Source: Proteromonas lacertae
Taxonomy: Eukaryota > Sar > Bigyra > Opalinata > Proteromonadidae
Assembly: GCA_002245135.1 (NCBI GenBank)
Contig: NGBS01000672.1
Span: 1 to 22,273 of the forward strand
Reading direction: 5' to 3'
Length of the DNA: 22,273 nucleotides
In this document: positions 9,997 to 20,146 of the stretch, piece by piece
How the letters are laid out: every line of letters starts with the position of its first letter
Position numbering within the stretch: the stretch's first letter is position 1
The notes under the pieces: generated by a model
Told to the model about the DNA's origin: nothing
Database searches by the model: none
The model's input: the letters and a program-made list of their open reading frames with translations, nothing else
Program-made: the position numbers and the translations under genes

Positions 9997-11832
9997 TTAC
10001 ATTAAATCATTAGTATTTAAAGAACGACTAACTGAATTATCTAAATATGATGATTTGGGAGTATAATCCGAAAAAGACACTCTTCCTGTTGATAGTGGGT
10101 TTTTTCTTAACCTACTTTGCATATCAGCAACTGTTTCGTGAATATTATACAGCCTTTGAGATAAATGCTTAATATCGTTTGAAAGAGATTGAATATTTGA
10201 TTTATATACAACCTTCTATAAATTAATTAATAACATTAATTATAAATATACTGATTTCATCTCTTCTCTTATATTCTCAATAAGTTTTTGCATATTTTGA
10301 AGTTTATTCTCTAATCCTTTATTTGACAAACTATTATCATTGTTTTTATATATTTCGTGAAGCATTAATGTAATTTTAGATTCTAAATCTGTTATTCTAT
10401 TGGCTAATAATGAGAGATTTGAATAATTTGGATCATTCACATCACATTTTATCTGTTCAATTGTACTTTCCACTTCTCTTAACCACTGTTCAATTTTAAG
10501 AGGAGAAATGGTTGGATTTGAATTGCTAAAAGTGTTTGAGTTGTGAGTAATGTAGGATGAAGATGTAGCAGTAATATTAGGTTTAATTGAACTAATATTA
10601 GATAGTTTATTATAGTAATTCAAATTATCTTTTCTCATTTCAGTTATTTTATTGTCAATTTGTGATGTATTTAAAGCATCCTATAAAAAATAAAATATAT
10701 ATAAATAAATATTATAATAAAAATTAGTTAGAATTAAAAGATGAAGCTATTTTATATTAATTGTACAACTGTAATGTTTCTAGACGGAAAAAAAGAAAGA
10801 AGAATATAAAGTTTTAAATATATATTTATATATAGAATGACAGTTATAAATACATACTTCTAATTCTCTCGATCTATTTTGATATATTTTTACTTGTTCT
10901 CTCAACTGTCTTTCTGATTTTTCATGAGTATTTCTATTTAAAAAATATATAAACAGAGCAATATATATACTGTAGTGATTTATATTGAGAATCTAACAAA
11001 TCATATCTCTTTTTATACAATTTCAAATCTGAATTCTCATGTTGTAAATTATTCAGTTGACTATATACACTTCGACATTCTTCTTTATATTGATTCAATT
11101 CTCTTTCCATATTTGACAACTTCATTGGACTGACTGCATTATTAAGTAATTGAGATCGTAATTGTTGTACTTGTTGTTGTGTTTGTGATGTTTCATTCTC
11201 TAATCTGCTGGCTCGAGATGATTCAAACTTTAATTGGATTCTCATATTCTCATTTTCATTCTATATTTTAATTTATTACATATATGAATATATATATACT
11301 TTTAAAGATTCATTTTCTGACATTAATTGTTTCAATTTACTATCATATTCTCTTAAAGTACTTTCATTCTCTCTTAAACTATTCTAATAATATATAATAA
11401 TACTATAATATACAGATAATACATTCTTTGTTTCAATAGCCAATTGTGTATCATTATTCAAATTATTCAGTGTATTTTTCAGTGTTTCATTATCTAATGA
11501 TAAATGATGTAATTGTGTCTCATATTCTGATATTTTGGATTTATGTTCAATAAGACTATTGGCTAATGTATTTTTATTTTCTTCAGTGATTTTTAAATCT
11601 GTAGAGAGTGTATTTACTTGATTCTATTCATATTATTATTATGATATATATATATATATATAACATGATAATACTCTTAATGATTGATTTTCATTTTGTA
11701 GTACACTTAATTGTGATTCATATTCTTGTAACTTATTCTTATGTTCTATTAAACTATTGGCCAATGTGTTTTTTGATTCTGTAGCAAAAGATGCATCATA
11801 TGATAATGTATCTAATTGATTCTATTAAATTA

Positions 11833-11863
<31 letters not shown>

Positions 11864-13876
11864 TCTTCAATACTTTCAGTTGTGTACAGTTAATTATCAA
11901 CTGATTTTGGTTTTGTTTAGAATTATCCAATTCTTTTTTTGTTAGTGATAATTCTTTATCTAATTTCATTGAAATATGTTTTTGGGTTGAATAATTATTC
12001 TTCACTTTCTTTAATTCTTCAGATAATTGAGTATTATCTGCACTTAACTTCATTATTTGTTGTTTACTTTCATTCAAGTCTTTACTTACTGTTTCATAAT
12101 TAGATTGAAGTATATCAACATTTCTAAATCCATCTAATTTGATTTCCAATATTCGAATTTGTTCTTTTAACTTCTCTATTTCTTCATCTTTTTCTTTTAT
12201 TATATTTATATAATCAACTTGTTTTTGAACTGCTTCGTTGGATGTAGAATACATTTCTTTCACTGTATTATCTAATCTAATATTCTCTTGTTTAGTCATC
12301 TCTAATTGATTCTGTAACATGTTTATATCATCAATATATTTCTGTACATTTCTTTGATATTCATTCTGTGAATCATTTAAAGCTCTTAAAGCTGTTTCTA
12401 ATTGCTGTTGAAGATCATCTGCTGATTGTTTTGTCTAATAATAAAAATAATAATAATACATACTTTTTCTGTTACTTGTGATAATTCATTCACTTTCTTA
12501 TTATTCGTTTGTATTTGATTCTCTTTTTCATTTATTTCTTTTCTATATTTATCTATCATATCATCTTGATCTCTAATTTTTCTACTCAATTCTTCAATTG
12601 TATTTCCATAATTATTCTTCAAATTCTCAACCTTTTGGTTTAGTGTATTTATTGTTTGATCTTTTACTTGCAATTGTGATTTTATCTCTTCATTTTGTGA
12701 TATTAGTGTTTGAGATTGAATATATAAATCAGGATATTGCGTCTTTAAAACATCTAAACTTGAATAAGATTGTTGAATTTCACTTATCTTTTGAGAATGA
12801 GCTGTTTCCATCACTGTTAATTGATTCTGTAAATATTTAATTTGATTTTCATATTCTATTAATTTTGTACTTTGTGATTTTTGTTCTCCAAAATATTGAT
12901 ATTTCAATTGAGCATATTTATCCTTCAGTTTTATATAATCATTTTGAATATTTTTTATATTCTGACTTAATTCTGTTATCTTTTTATCTGCTTCATCTTT
13001 CAATATTTTATTCATTTCTATTTCATGTTCTAATCTTATTTGCTTCTTCTCAGCTTCTATAAATTTATTCTGATAATCCAATTGAGCTGACTGTAATTGT
13101 TGTATCTGAGGAGGAATTAAATAACTATTGGAATTGGTAGTATTAGCCGCAGTAGATGCTGAATCATTCTTTGACCTTAATTCATAGTTTAAATGATCAA
13201 TTTGTCTTTCTTTTTCTATTAAATCATTACGAAGTCTTTGTAATTCTGATTCTTGTGATGATATTGTAATATTTAATTTCTTTTTTATTCTGTCTTTAAC
13301 TTCTCTTTCTGTTGATTGGATTTTTGATTGGATATCTTGTTTTTCTTTTTCCGCCTTTTCTATTGATTGGTTCTATATATTATTATTAGTTAAAAAAAGT
13401 GGTTTTATACTAATTGATAATTCTCTTTTTCTAGAGAAGCTATTTGATTTTGATATCTTTCAATATCTTTCTTTAAATTGGATAATTCTGTTGAATATTG
13501 TCTAATTGATTCATTTGATTGCATTATTGTAGTTTTAGCTTGATTTGATATTTGTTTTACAGCCTAAATTATAGAGAAATAAAAGCGTAAATAATATATA
13601 AATATACATCATGTTGTCTCATTACGTCTTGTTCTAAAGATGAATGCAGTTGTTTTGTATCATTCAATTCTTTCTTTAGTGATTCTATTTCTTTTTTATA
13701 TCTCTATTTAATAGATAAGAATAAAAATGTCTTAATACTTCTTTTTCTCTATTGTCCCACTCCTTTTCCCTTTTTGTTGTTTCTAAATCAACTGATAAGG
13801 TTTTGTTAAGATTTTTGTATTCTGATATTTTCTCTGTTTTACTTCTTAATTCTGATTTTAGTTGTTCTATTACCAT
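9997..13876 (-). CDS. large coiled-coil protein, 12 exons
   Basis: Exons 13876-13739, 13703-13608, 13563-13411, 13372-12464, 12434-11874, 11821-11675, 11623-11423, 11383-11300, 11260-10971, 10933-10858, 10680-10252 and 10215-9997 sum to 3303 nt, one frame of 1100 residues. All 11 introns begin GTAT and end TAG; ten are 29-52 nt and one is 177 nt. Most of the protein is heptad-patterned Glu/Lys/Gln/Asn/Leu sequence, like tethering factors, centrosomal or motor-tail proteins. Residues about 750-870 are tandem related repeats. The C-terminal 200 residues are Ser/Asn-rich with shorter helices and end NTNDLM. There is no motor or membrane segment. The start is uncertain: ATG 13876 is the first if the candidate intron 13890-13918 is spliced, ATG 13912 is in frame if it is not, and further 5' exons are possible. 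The role is unknown, probably a scaffold or tether. Confidence 0.8.
10681..10857 (-). other. exceptionally long intron (177 nt)
   Basis: This phase-0 intron of the coiled-coil gene is more than three times longer than any other in the window. An internal pyrimidine tract followed by CCGTCTAG lies about 78 nt from the donor, so it may be two introns around a lost exon, or hold a small RNA. I could not identify one. Confidence 0.6.
11423..11821 (-). repeat. tandem duplicated exons in the coiled-coil gene
   Basis: The exons 11821-11675 and 11623-11423 encode near-identical cores: both contain KNTLANSLIEHK followed by (N/S)K(L/I)xEYE(S/T)QL. The match is also visible in DNA. The next exon (11383-11300) is a more distant relative (LREYDSKLKQL, then ENESLK). 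All three begin with an Asn codon and are flanked by phase-0 introns, as expected of exons copied as units. Confidence 0.75.
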
Positions 13877-14153
13877 TAGTAAAGATTGACTATTAAATAA
13901 AATAATTACCATTAATACTTATTGGTGGATGGTTCACTGTAGTTAGTTACAGTTCTTTCAACACTCTATGAAAGAATGAAAAGACAAATATACTGTTGCT
14001 TGATTTGCAGATACTCTTATTTTTATAATTTCATTATAAAACACTAATAAGACACTATATGTTTTATCTAATTATCAAAAAATAATTAATAAAAAAGAAT
14101 TATTTAAATTTATTATATAAAAATAATATATGTTTCTGTATTTTTTCCTATAT
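13877..14153 (-). other. upstream region of the coiled-coil gene with candidate 5' exons
   Basis: Two segments fit the local intron rules: 13890-13918 (29 nt) and 13966-13993 (28 nt), both GTAT...TAG on the minus strand. The 47-nt piece between them (13919-13965) stays open and joins the main frame. No in-frame ATG is found upstream, so these may be untranslated or non-canonical 5' exons. The rest, up to the HMG gene stop at 14154, is AT-rich and featureless. Confidence 0.4.
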
Positions 14154-15557
14154 TTATATAAAATAATCATTAATTAAGGATAGAAAATCGTTGTTATCAT
14201 CATCCAAACAATTACTAACAAATGAGTTTTCTCTATCATTTCTAACATTATCTATATTCTCAATTGGATAATCATTACACCTATCAGAGTTTAACTTTCT
14301 ACATTTAACTTGATAATCATTTTCATCATCCTCATGTCTACGTTTATTAGCACAATTTGAATATGACAATTCTTCTATTTCTTCTTTCTTTTTAATTTCA
14401 ATAATTTCTCTATATTCTATGTAATTGTTTTGATCTTCAACTCTTTTAGGAAGGTATTTAATAACATTATCATTAATGAGTGTTAAATTTTCTTTGTTTA
14501 ATTTTACATAACATTTTTTCTTTAATCTGATGATTTCTTCATCACTATCATAAATTTTATCATAAAATTCATTGTAGATTATTTCTCCTATTTTATCAGG
14601 ATTAACATTTGGATGAGAAGAAAGCAACTTACTAAATCTTTCATGATAGTACATAACAAAAGGTCCATTAATGTCTGTATCTCCTTTTTTCTGATGATCA
14701 GAAAATATTTGTTTAAAATGACATACCTTACTCACTAATTCTTCCCTTTTTATAAAGTCCTTCTCTTCATTTACTATAAAACAGAATTCATCATAAGGAT
14801 TTTTAAATTCTGGTTTTTCTAAAAGTAGTCCATATTTTTCATCATTAAATCTAATCCTATCAATGTATGCATACATTTCATATCGATGTATTTCATCATA
14901 AGTTTCTAACTTCCATCTTTCACCAATAAATTTCGATATTTCATCTTTAGTATATACTTCATTTTGATTTATATAGTATTCTTCAACAGAACATCTGATA
15001 TCTTTTGAGTAGAGGTTGTAAGCAGAATATTTGTTTCTTATCATCTTTTCTCTTCTTGCTGCTTTTGATACTGTCTATAATATATAATTATAATGTATTT
15101 AAAATACTTTAATTGAAGTTGGAAATGGTAGAAATGTAAATCTTAATTTGTACTCTTTATAAATACTACCATAATTATCAAAATTAACTAATATTTCTGG
15201 ATTCATTTCATACTTTTCACATTCTTCTTCATGAACAAAACATGTCAAATCTTTGAAAGTATAATTCTTACATTTTCCATTTAATAATTCTACATCGTAT
15301 ATGGAGTGTTCTCTGCCTCTGATGAAAATAAGCATTAATTTAGAATCTTTAGAAATTACATCTTCTTGATTGAATTGCTTGGTTGATCCTACTCTTAGTA
15401 ATATCTGTCTTATATTTTCATCATATTTTCTATTTATATCTAAAAGATTTAACAACCAACCATCAAAATATAGTATAATGCGAGGAACCTATATGATGAT
15501 AAACATTATAATCTATACCTCATTTACCAAATAGCAATACAGATATAAACCTATCAT
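14154..15557 (-). CDS. two-HMG-box nuclear protein
   Basis: Exons 15557-15519, 15488-15108 and 15074-14154 join through a 30-nt and a 33-nt intron into 446 residues. Residues about 151-220 form an HMG box: KYSAYNLYSKD, an EISKFIGERWK helix, then an aromatic E-x-x-x-Y-x-x-x-A pattern. A second, weaker box lies near 274-340 (GPFVMYYHERF, later KIGEIIYNEFY). A basic stretch with NKRRHEDD and KCRKL may be a nuclear localisation signal; the tail is acidic and Asn-rich. HMG boxes bind and bend DNA, so a chromatin or transcription role is likely. The start is doubtful: the ATG at 15557 gives a short hydrophobic leader, while more protein-like sequence just upstream in another frame (15519-15606) suggests the original protein extended further, across a shift at AAA-T (base 15522). 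The N-terminal 140 residues match nothing I recognise. Confidence 0.7.
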
Positions 15558-16610
15558 CTAACTTTTTATCTCTACAATAATCAGTAAAAACAACATTTTC
15601 ACCATCAGCTTAAAATAACCTCATAGTTATTATTATTTTCAATTACTTTGAACTATAGTAATATATTATTGATATGAAATATACATTCGTTTATATAATC
15701 TATCATTACGTATATCGCCTGTAAGAAATTTGTAATGGATCGTATTTTCACAAATTTCTGGATATAATTGCTCATTTGAGGTATAATTGCTGCTTGAGTG
15801 AGTAATAATGATTAGAACTCTGCCATTTGATGGAGAATCCTATTTTTCGTGTAGGATCGACATTCACCTTAAATATTATCGATAAAAATAAATACTTCGT
15901 CTCCATCAAACTTATAACCATACCATTCTTTTCTTGCCTTGCACTATTGAAGTGAGATAGGATATCAATGTGTATCTTCTCTTTTTTGATGATGTGAATG
16001 AGTAAATGGTACATTTCTATGAAGGTATAAAAATAAAAGAGATACTAATAAGGTGTTTTTGAAAAGCTGAAGTAAAAAATGAGAGTATTGACAAGCCGTT
16101 ATCAAGCTTTTGCTAAAATGAAAAATTTTCATTCATATTGTTATATTTATAACATCTTCATTTCCGCATACATTCATTTATCCTATTTCTCATTTACTTA
16201 AACTGTTAAATATACTTTTATATGATAAACACTTATATTGCTTATATTTTTCACAGAAATAAACCAAATCATTCGACACAACTCATGCATCATGGATATA
16301 CAATATATATATTCATCATTTGTTATAACAAATGTAAAGGACTTTAAGATACTTATATCCAGTATATTCATTGGAAAAAAATGCATAATCCACAGCATAT
16401 GTTATTAATAATATTTTATAATATCACTAGAGGTATAAAGTAGACAAAACACAAATATAAAAAGAACAATCACTTTAATAATCTCAAATTTTGTATAATA
16501 TTCTATAGATCTGTTTGTAAGTTTGCATTTCGTTGGATATTGTTTCTTCCTTCTTTTTCTATTATAAAAATGAAAATGTAAATAGTTTGGCTTGATAAAT
16601 CATTTTTAAA
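15558..16610 (-). pseudogene. decayed or frameshift-rich coding stretch upstream of the HMG gene
   Basis: Protein-like segments follow one another on the minus strand in changing frames. Near 16560-16420 a basic stretch (NRKRRKKQYP) precedes a membrane segment (VIVLFIFVFCLLY). Near 16300-16200 lies a Tyr/Lys-rich segment, near 15930-15880 WYGYKFDGDEVFIFID, near 15830-15700 GRVLIIITHSSSN and TIHYKFLTGDI, and near 15640-15560 IENNNNYEVIL then FTDYCRDKK. A consensus-like intron (15656-15687) lies inside. The layout fits a type II membrane protein or a long N-terminal part of the HMG gene. I recognise no family. At least six frame changes are needed, most in the +1 sense, one probably -1 or +2; one lies in TTAAGCTGA (minus strand, skipped base at or near 15607). 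It reads best as a decaying gene, unless frameshifting is programmed. Confidence 0.5.
16585..16596 (-). promoter_or_regulatory. candidate promoter motif ATCAAGCCAAAC
   Basis: Read on the minus strand, this is an 11/12 match to ATCAAGCCAAAA upstream of the sphingomyelinase-like gene (18203-18214). It sits just upstream of the first protein-like segment of the decayed stretch. Confidence 0.3.
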
Positions 16611-16737
16611 TATAAAAATACTATGAAAAATATTACTAATCTTTGTTAGGAAATTCACATTTGAATATTAAACAAGCATAATAAAAATCAAATTCAAAAT
16701 AAAAATAAAATAATTACTGATTGATTTGTTATTATTA

Positions 16738-18159
16738 TTAAACTGAATGAATATTATCAATATTTAACAATTCTATGTTAATTTCATTTATTATCTCTAC
16801 ATAATTCATTATATAATCACTTACTATAAATTTACCATAAAATAAACAATATATCGAATATATTGGTATTAGCATAATAAAAAACACTATTATTCTGGGA
16901 ATGACGTTGTTAAAGAATAGCAAGATACAAATTGAAAATATATATGACAATATTCCTAATAAATAGCTATTACTTTTATCTTTTTCACATTCTTTTATTC
17001 CTTCATGTAATATCATTTTAGCTTTATCTAATGTAGTACAAACACTTTTATAATTATATTGATTAAACTGATGATTATTTACTATGCTTGTTGGACAAGT
17101 AGTTTTATTATAATTATTATTATTGTCATTATATTTAATATATTGAAATGTTCCACTAATTCCAACATGATCAGATATATTGTAACCTTCCAAAGTATGA
17201 TAATTTTCATAGCCACAATCATATATATTCCATTCACCTATATTCATTTCATTTCTTTCATTTATATATTTGGAATATAATAAATAGTCTATTCTTATTG
17301 GTTGTTGTTTTTCATTCTTATATGTATTGTCATTTGTATTGAATGTTGTACTTGATAAATAATCATTTTCTATTTCATAATAATAATAATAATAATAATT
17401 TATACTATTACTATTACATTCATTCCAACCATCATAAAAATTAGGTAATAAATCTTTCAATAATGAATATGTTATTTCGTTCTTTTGACTGTTTAAATCA
17501 CCTACTAATATCACTAATGGACTTTTTGCTGTTGATTTTATGAAATTTATTAATTCATACATCTGACTTACTCTACATGGTAAATAATCTAAACGATCTT
17601 TACCATAACATGCATGTAAGTGAGTTATATAGATTTCTATATCTCCTTCATAACTGTGTAGTTTACAATATCCTACTCCTTTGCTACCATAATAATCACT
17701 ATGCTCCAGATGGTGTGGAATTCCATTAATATTGAAACTGTGATACATTGTCTTTATTATTGGAAGTTTTGAAAATATCATCATACCACTACCATGTACA
17801 CGAGGGAATGGAACTCCTATACCTGGACTGAAGTGATATGAGCTAACATAGCTCGTATTCTCACATACATGTAATAATTCTTCACGATCTGTCTCACTCC
17901 ACACTTCAATCAGAACGACTATGTCGTAACATTGACTAGACAGAATCTCTTTAATTTTGTGGAATCTTTCTTTCAAATCTTTCCCAATAATTGGAACTCC
18001 CCATGTATTTTGATAGAATATAGAAAAACGTCCATTGTCATATACATTACCACTTCTCGATAAAGTTAACATTTCTTCTTCTAAATTATGACTATTATTA
18101 CCACTCCTCAGTACATCTCGATTAAATCTATCAATAACAGCATTAAGCAGTTTCTTCAT
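16738..18159 (-). CDS. neutral sphingomyelinase-like phosphodiesterase (EEP superfamily), membrane-anchored
   Basis: 473 residues in one exon. The endonuclease/exonuclease/phosphatase fold is complete: Asn51 in YQNTWG, Mg-binding Glu85 in LIEVW, GSGMMIFSK (123-131), THLHACYG (His180), GDLNS (Asp221, Asn223), RIDYLLY (289-295) and catalytic SDH (Asp330, His331). Two hydrophobic segments near 400-445 match the C-terminal membrane anchor of SMPD2-type neutral sphingomyelinases, which cleave sphingomyelin to ceramide and phosphocholine at cell membranes; lyso-PAF or inositol phosphosphingolipids are alternative substrates. Loops are enlarged by Asn and Tyr runs. A 36-nt segment inside (17370-17405), coding a Tyr run, has perfect intron ends and could be spliced out without changing frame. 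Upstream lies the ATCAAGCCAAAA motif. Confidence 0.88.
   Translation of the reverse strand: MKKLLNAVIDRFNRDVLRSGNNSHNLEEEMLTLSRSGNVYDNGRFSIFYQNTWGVPIIGKDLKERFHKIKEILSSQCYDIVVLIEVWSETDREELLHVCENTSYVSSYHFSPGIGVPFPRVHGSGMMIFSKLPIIKTMYHSFNINGIPHHLEHSDYYGSKGVGYCKLHSYEGDIEIYITHLHACYGKDRLDYLPCRVSQMYELINFIKSTAKSPLVILVGDLNSQKNEITYSLLKDLLPNFYDGWNECNSNSINYYYYYYYEIENDYLSSTTFNTNDNTYKNEKQQPIRIDYLLYSKYINERNEMNIGEWNIYDCGYENYHTLEGYNISDHVGISGTFQYIKYNDNNNNYNKTTCPTSIVNNHQFNQYNYKSVCTTLDKAKMILHEGIKECEKDKSNSYLLGILSYIFSICILLFFNNVIPRIIVFFIMLIPIYSIYCLFYGKFIVSDYIMNYVEIINEINIELLNIDNIHSV
17370..17405 (-). other. possible frame-neutral cryptic intron in the sphingomyelinase gene
   Basis: On the minus strand this 36-nt stretch begins GTATAAAT and ends GAAATAG, matches the window's intron length and ends, and contains no stop. 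If kept it encodes a seven-Tyr run plus flanks in a loop between GDLNS and RIDYLL; if removed the frame is kept. Confidence 0.45.
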
Positions 18160-18202
18160 TCTATATTCTTCTTATAAGAAATAAACCAATAAATTTCTTC
18201 TA

Positions 18203-18214
18203 TTTTGGCTTGAT
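18203..18214 (-). promoter_or_regulatory. candidate promoter motif ATCAAGCCAAAA
   Basis: This minus-strand 12-mer lies 44 nt upstream of the ATG at 18159; see the related motif at 16585-16596. The CAAGC core also occurs (as GCTTG) in the plus-strand motifs at 7360 and 8132. Confidence 0.3.
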
Positions 18215-18353
18215 GGTTGTTTGAACATATTTTTGTCAGATTAGAATTAAAAAGGTATAAAAACAACACACACATAACAAGTATAGCGATATTAGTTTAT
18301 TTTATATTTAAAGAATGTAAAGAATTCAAAAATTGATCTAATGAACAATAATT

Positions 18354-20060
18354 TCAAAAAAATATACAATTTTTTAATTCTTCTTTATGTAAATCCAACC
18401 ATTTGTGATATTCAAACAATTGTTCATCAGTTAATATAGAGTAAATCTTATTGTTAATCAGTTTCATTGAATTATGTAAATTAGTAATATCAATTCGAAG
18501 TTCCTTCAATGTACTATATATATATATATATAACATATATATATTTATACTCTAGAATTTTCATCAACATCAACCTTTTATCATTATTATTATTCTTTTG
18601 AGATGTTAAATCTAATCTCAATTTCATTTCTTGTTCAGCTGTTAAAGACAAATAACTAACTAATTTACACCATATATTCTTACTATTATCATCATTTACT
18701 TCTCCATTATTATTACTATTAATTAAATTATTTTTATTCACACTCTGTAATCTATTACTAAATCTTATACCAACATCACCACCTAGAGTTCCTACAGCAT
18801 AACAACTACCTTCATCAAATTCACTTATTTCATTTGAACTTAACCAATATTCAAACTGTGAATAAATAGGTAATAAACTCTCAATTAAATGATTAATTGT
18901 TTCTATTATTATCATATAATCGTCATTATTACTAGATCCATAATTATCAAGGAATTCTTTCATGGATATTGATAATTCTTCATTTTTACTCAACAATATG
19001 TATTGTGATATAATCTCTAATTCTCTTTCTAGATTCTTTATTTTTTCATTTCTTAATTTAATCATATATTCTTCACGTACTTCACATAGTTTTGTGATTA
19101 AATTGTGTAATTTTTCATCTAATTCTATTGAATGTTCTTTCTTTTTACTTCGACTTTGTCGTGCAGATTCTCTATTTCTTTCTAATCTCTTCTTTCTCTT
19201 TGTTTCATCATCTAATATTATATTATTCTTACTATTACCATTATTTCCACGATTATTATTATTATTATTATTATTTATATTGATATTTAATAATTGTTGA
19301 TTGAATAATGATGATAATGATGATGATGATGGTGATGATTGTTGTTGTTGTGGTGGTGGTGATGAAGTAGGTGAATTTAATATTATAGATTGAAATGAAC
19401 TAGAGGAAGGTATTGGTAGTGGAGGTGAATGTCTTTGTTGATTTATCTGTTGTTGTTGTTGAGTAAAACTATGAATATGATTAGAATTTTGATTGGTTGA
19501 CTGTGGTTGAGTTGCTGATGTTAATGTATTAAAGTAATTAATGGACTGTTGTTGTTGTTGTTGTTGTTGTCTTTGTGAAAGATCTGCTGGTGAATCAGTT
19601 GGTAAAGATAATTGAGAAGCTAATGAAAACAGAGTTTCTGGTGGGATCGAAGGGTTATACATCGGAGAATTAGTATTAGACAAGGGCTTAAATAATCCAA
19701 AGAAACTCATTTGTTCAGAGTCATTTAATGAAGATAATTGTCCTAATTCTGTAGATGATGTATAATCGTTTGCATTATACAAAGATTGGGGTGGAGGCTC
19801 TTCATTTGAACCAGGTTCTAATCTACTAAAACAACGAGTTAAAGGTGACGCTTCATTATTAAGGTTTCCAAATCCTAACGATATTTGTGGAGAATCATTG
19901 TTGGGAGTACCTTTCTCAGGGAAACCAAGTATGTAGTTCAACATGGAATTTGGATCTGTTGGTTCTTCATTACCATCAACTAATACAATTAAAATCACAT
20001 AAACAAATAAATACTAGGACTTTGAAGGTAAGACATATCATCATTCAATTGTTCAGACAT
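18354..20060 (-). CDS. bZIP transcription factor with C-terminal helical domain
   Basis: Exons 20060-20015, 19979-18551 and 18513-18354 (introns of 35 and 37 nt) give 544 residues starting MSEQLNDDMSYLQ. Residues 1-265 are disordered, Ser/Pro/Asn-rich, with Gln runs (about 153-160, 188-193 and 226-229) and an Asn run near 251-258, typical of an activation region. The basic region (KRLERNRESARQSRSKKKE, about 278-297) has the N-x7-R pattern (Asn284, Arg292) that contacts DNA; a short zipper follows (about 300-345). The C-terminal 200 residues are helical, with a GTLGGDVG loop, an LTAEQEMKLRLDL helix and a late LTDEQLFEYHKWL motif, resembling the regulatory regions that follow the zipper in some plant and protist bZIPs. 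It acts in the nucleus as a dimer. Target genes are unknown. Stop is TGA at 18354-18356. Confidence 0.9.
19547..19571 (-). repeat. CAA-repeat encoding a Gln run
   Basis: A pure CAA microsatellite on the minus strand inside the bZIP activation region. It is likely length-variable between strains. Shorter CAA runs and an AAT run (19256-19275) lie nearby in the same exon. Confidence 0.8.
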
Positions 20061-20146
20061 ATATGAGTCAATAATCGATTTTTTGAAAGAGGGTTTTCAA
20101 AATTAATCAAAAAAATAAACCCAAACTTGAATTTTTGATTTTTCGA

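Noticed and set aside
12598-13062. Plus-strand open frames inside the coiled-coil gene
   Set aside because: They are shadows of the minus-strand coding exon 13372-12464, with Phe/Leu-rich products typical of antisense reading.
16198-16398. 66-residue minus-strand open frame as a separate gene
   Set aside because: Neighbouring frames in the same interval look more protein-like in parts; it belongs to the decayed stretch.
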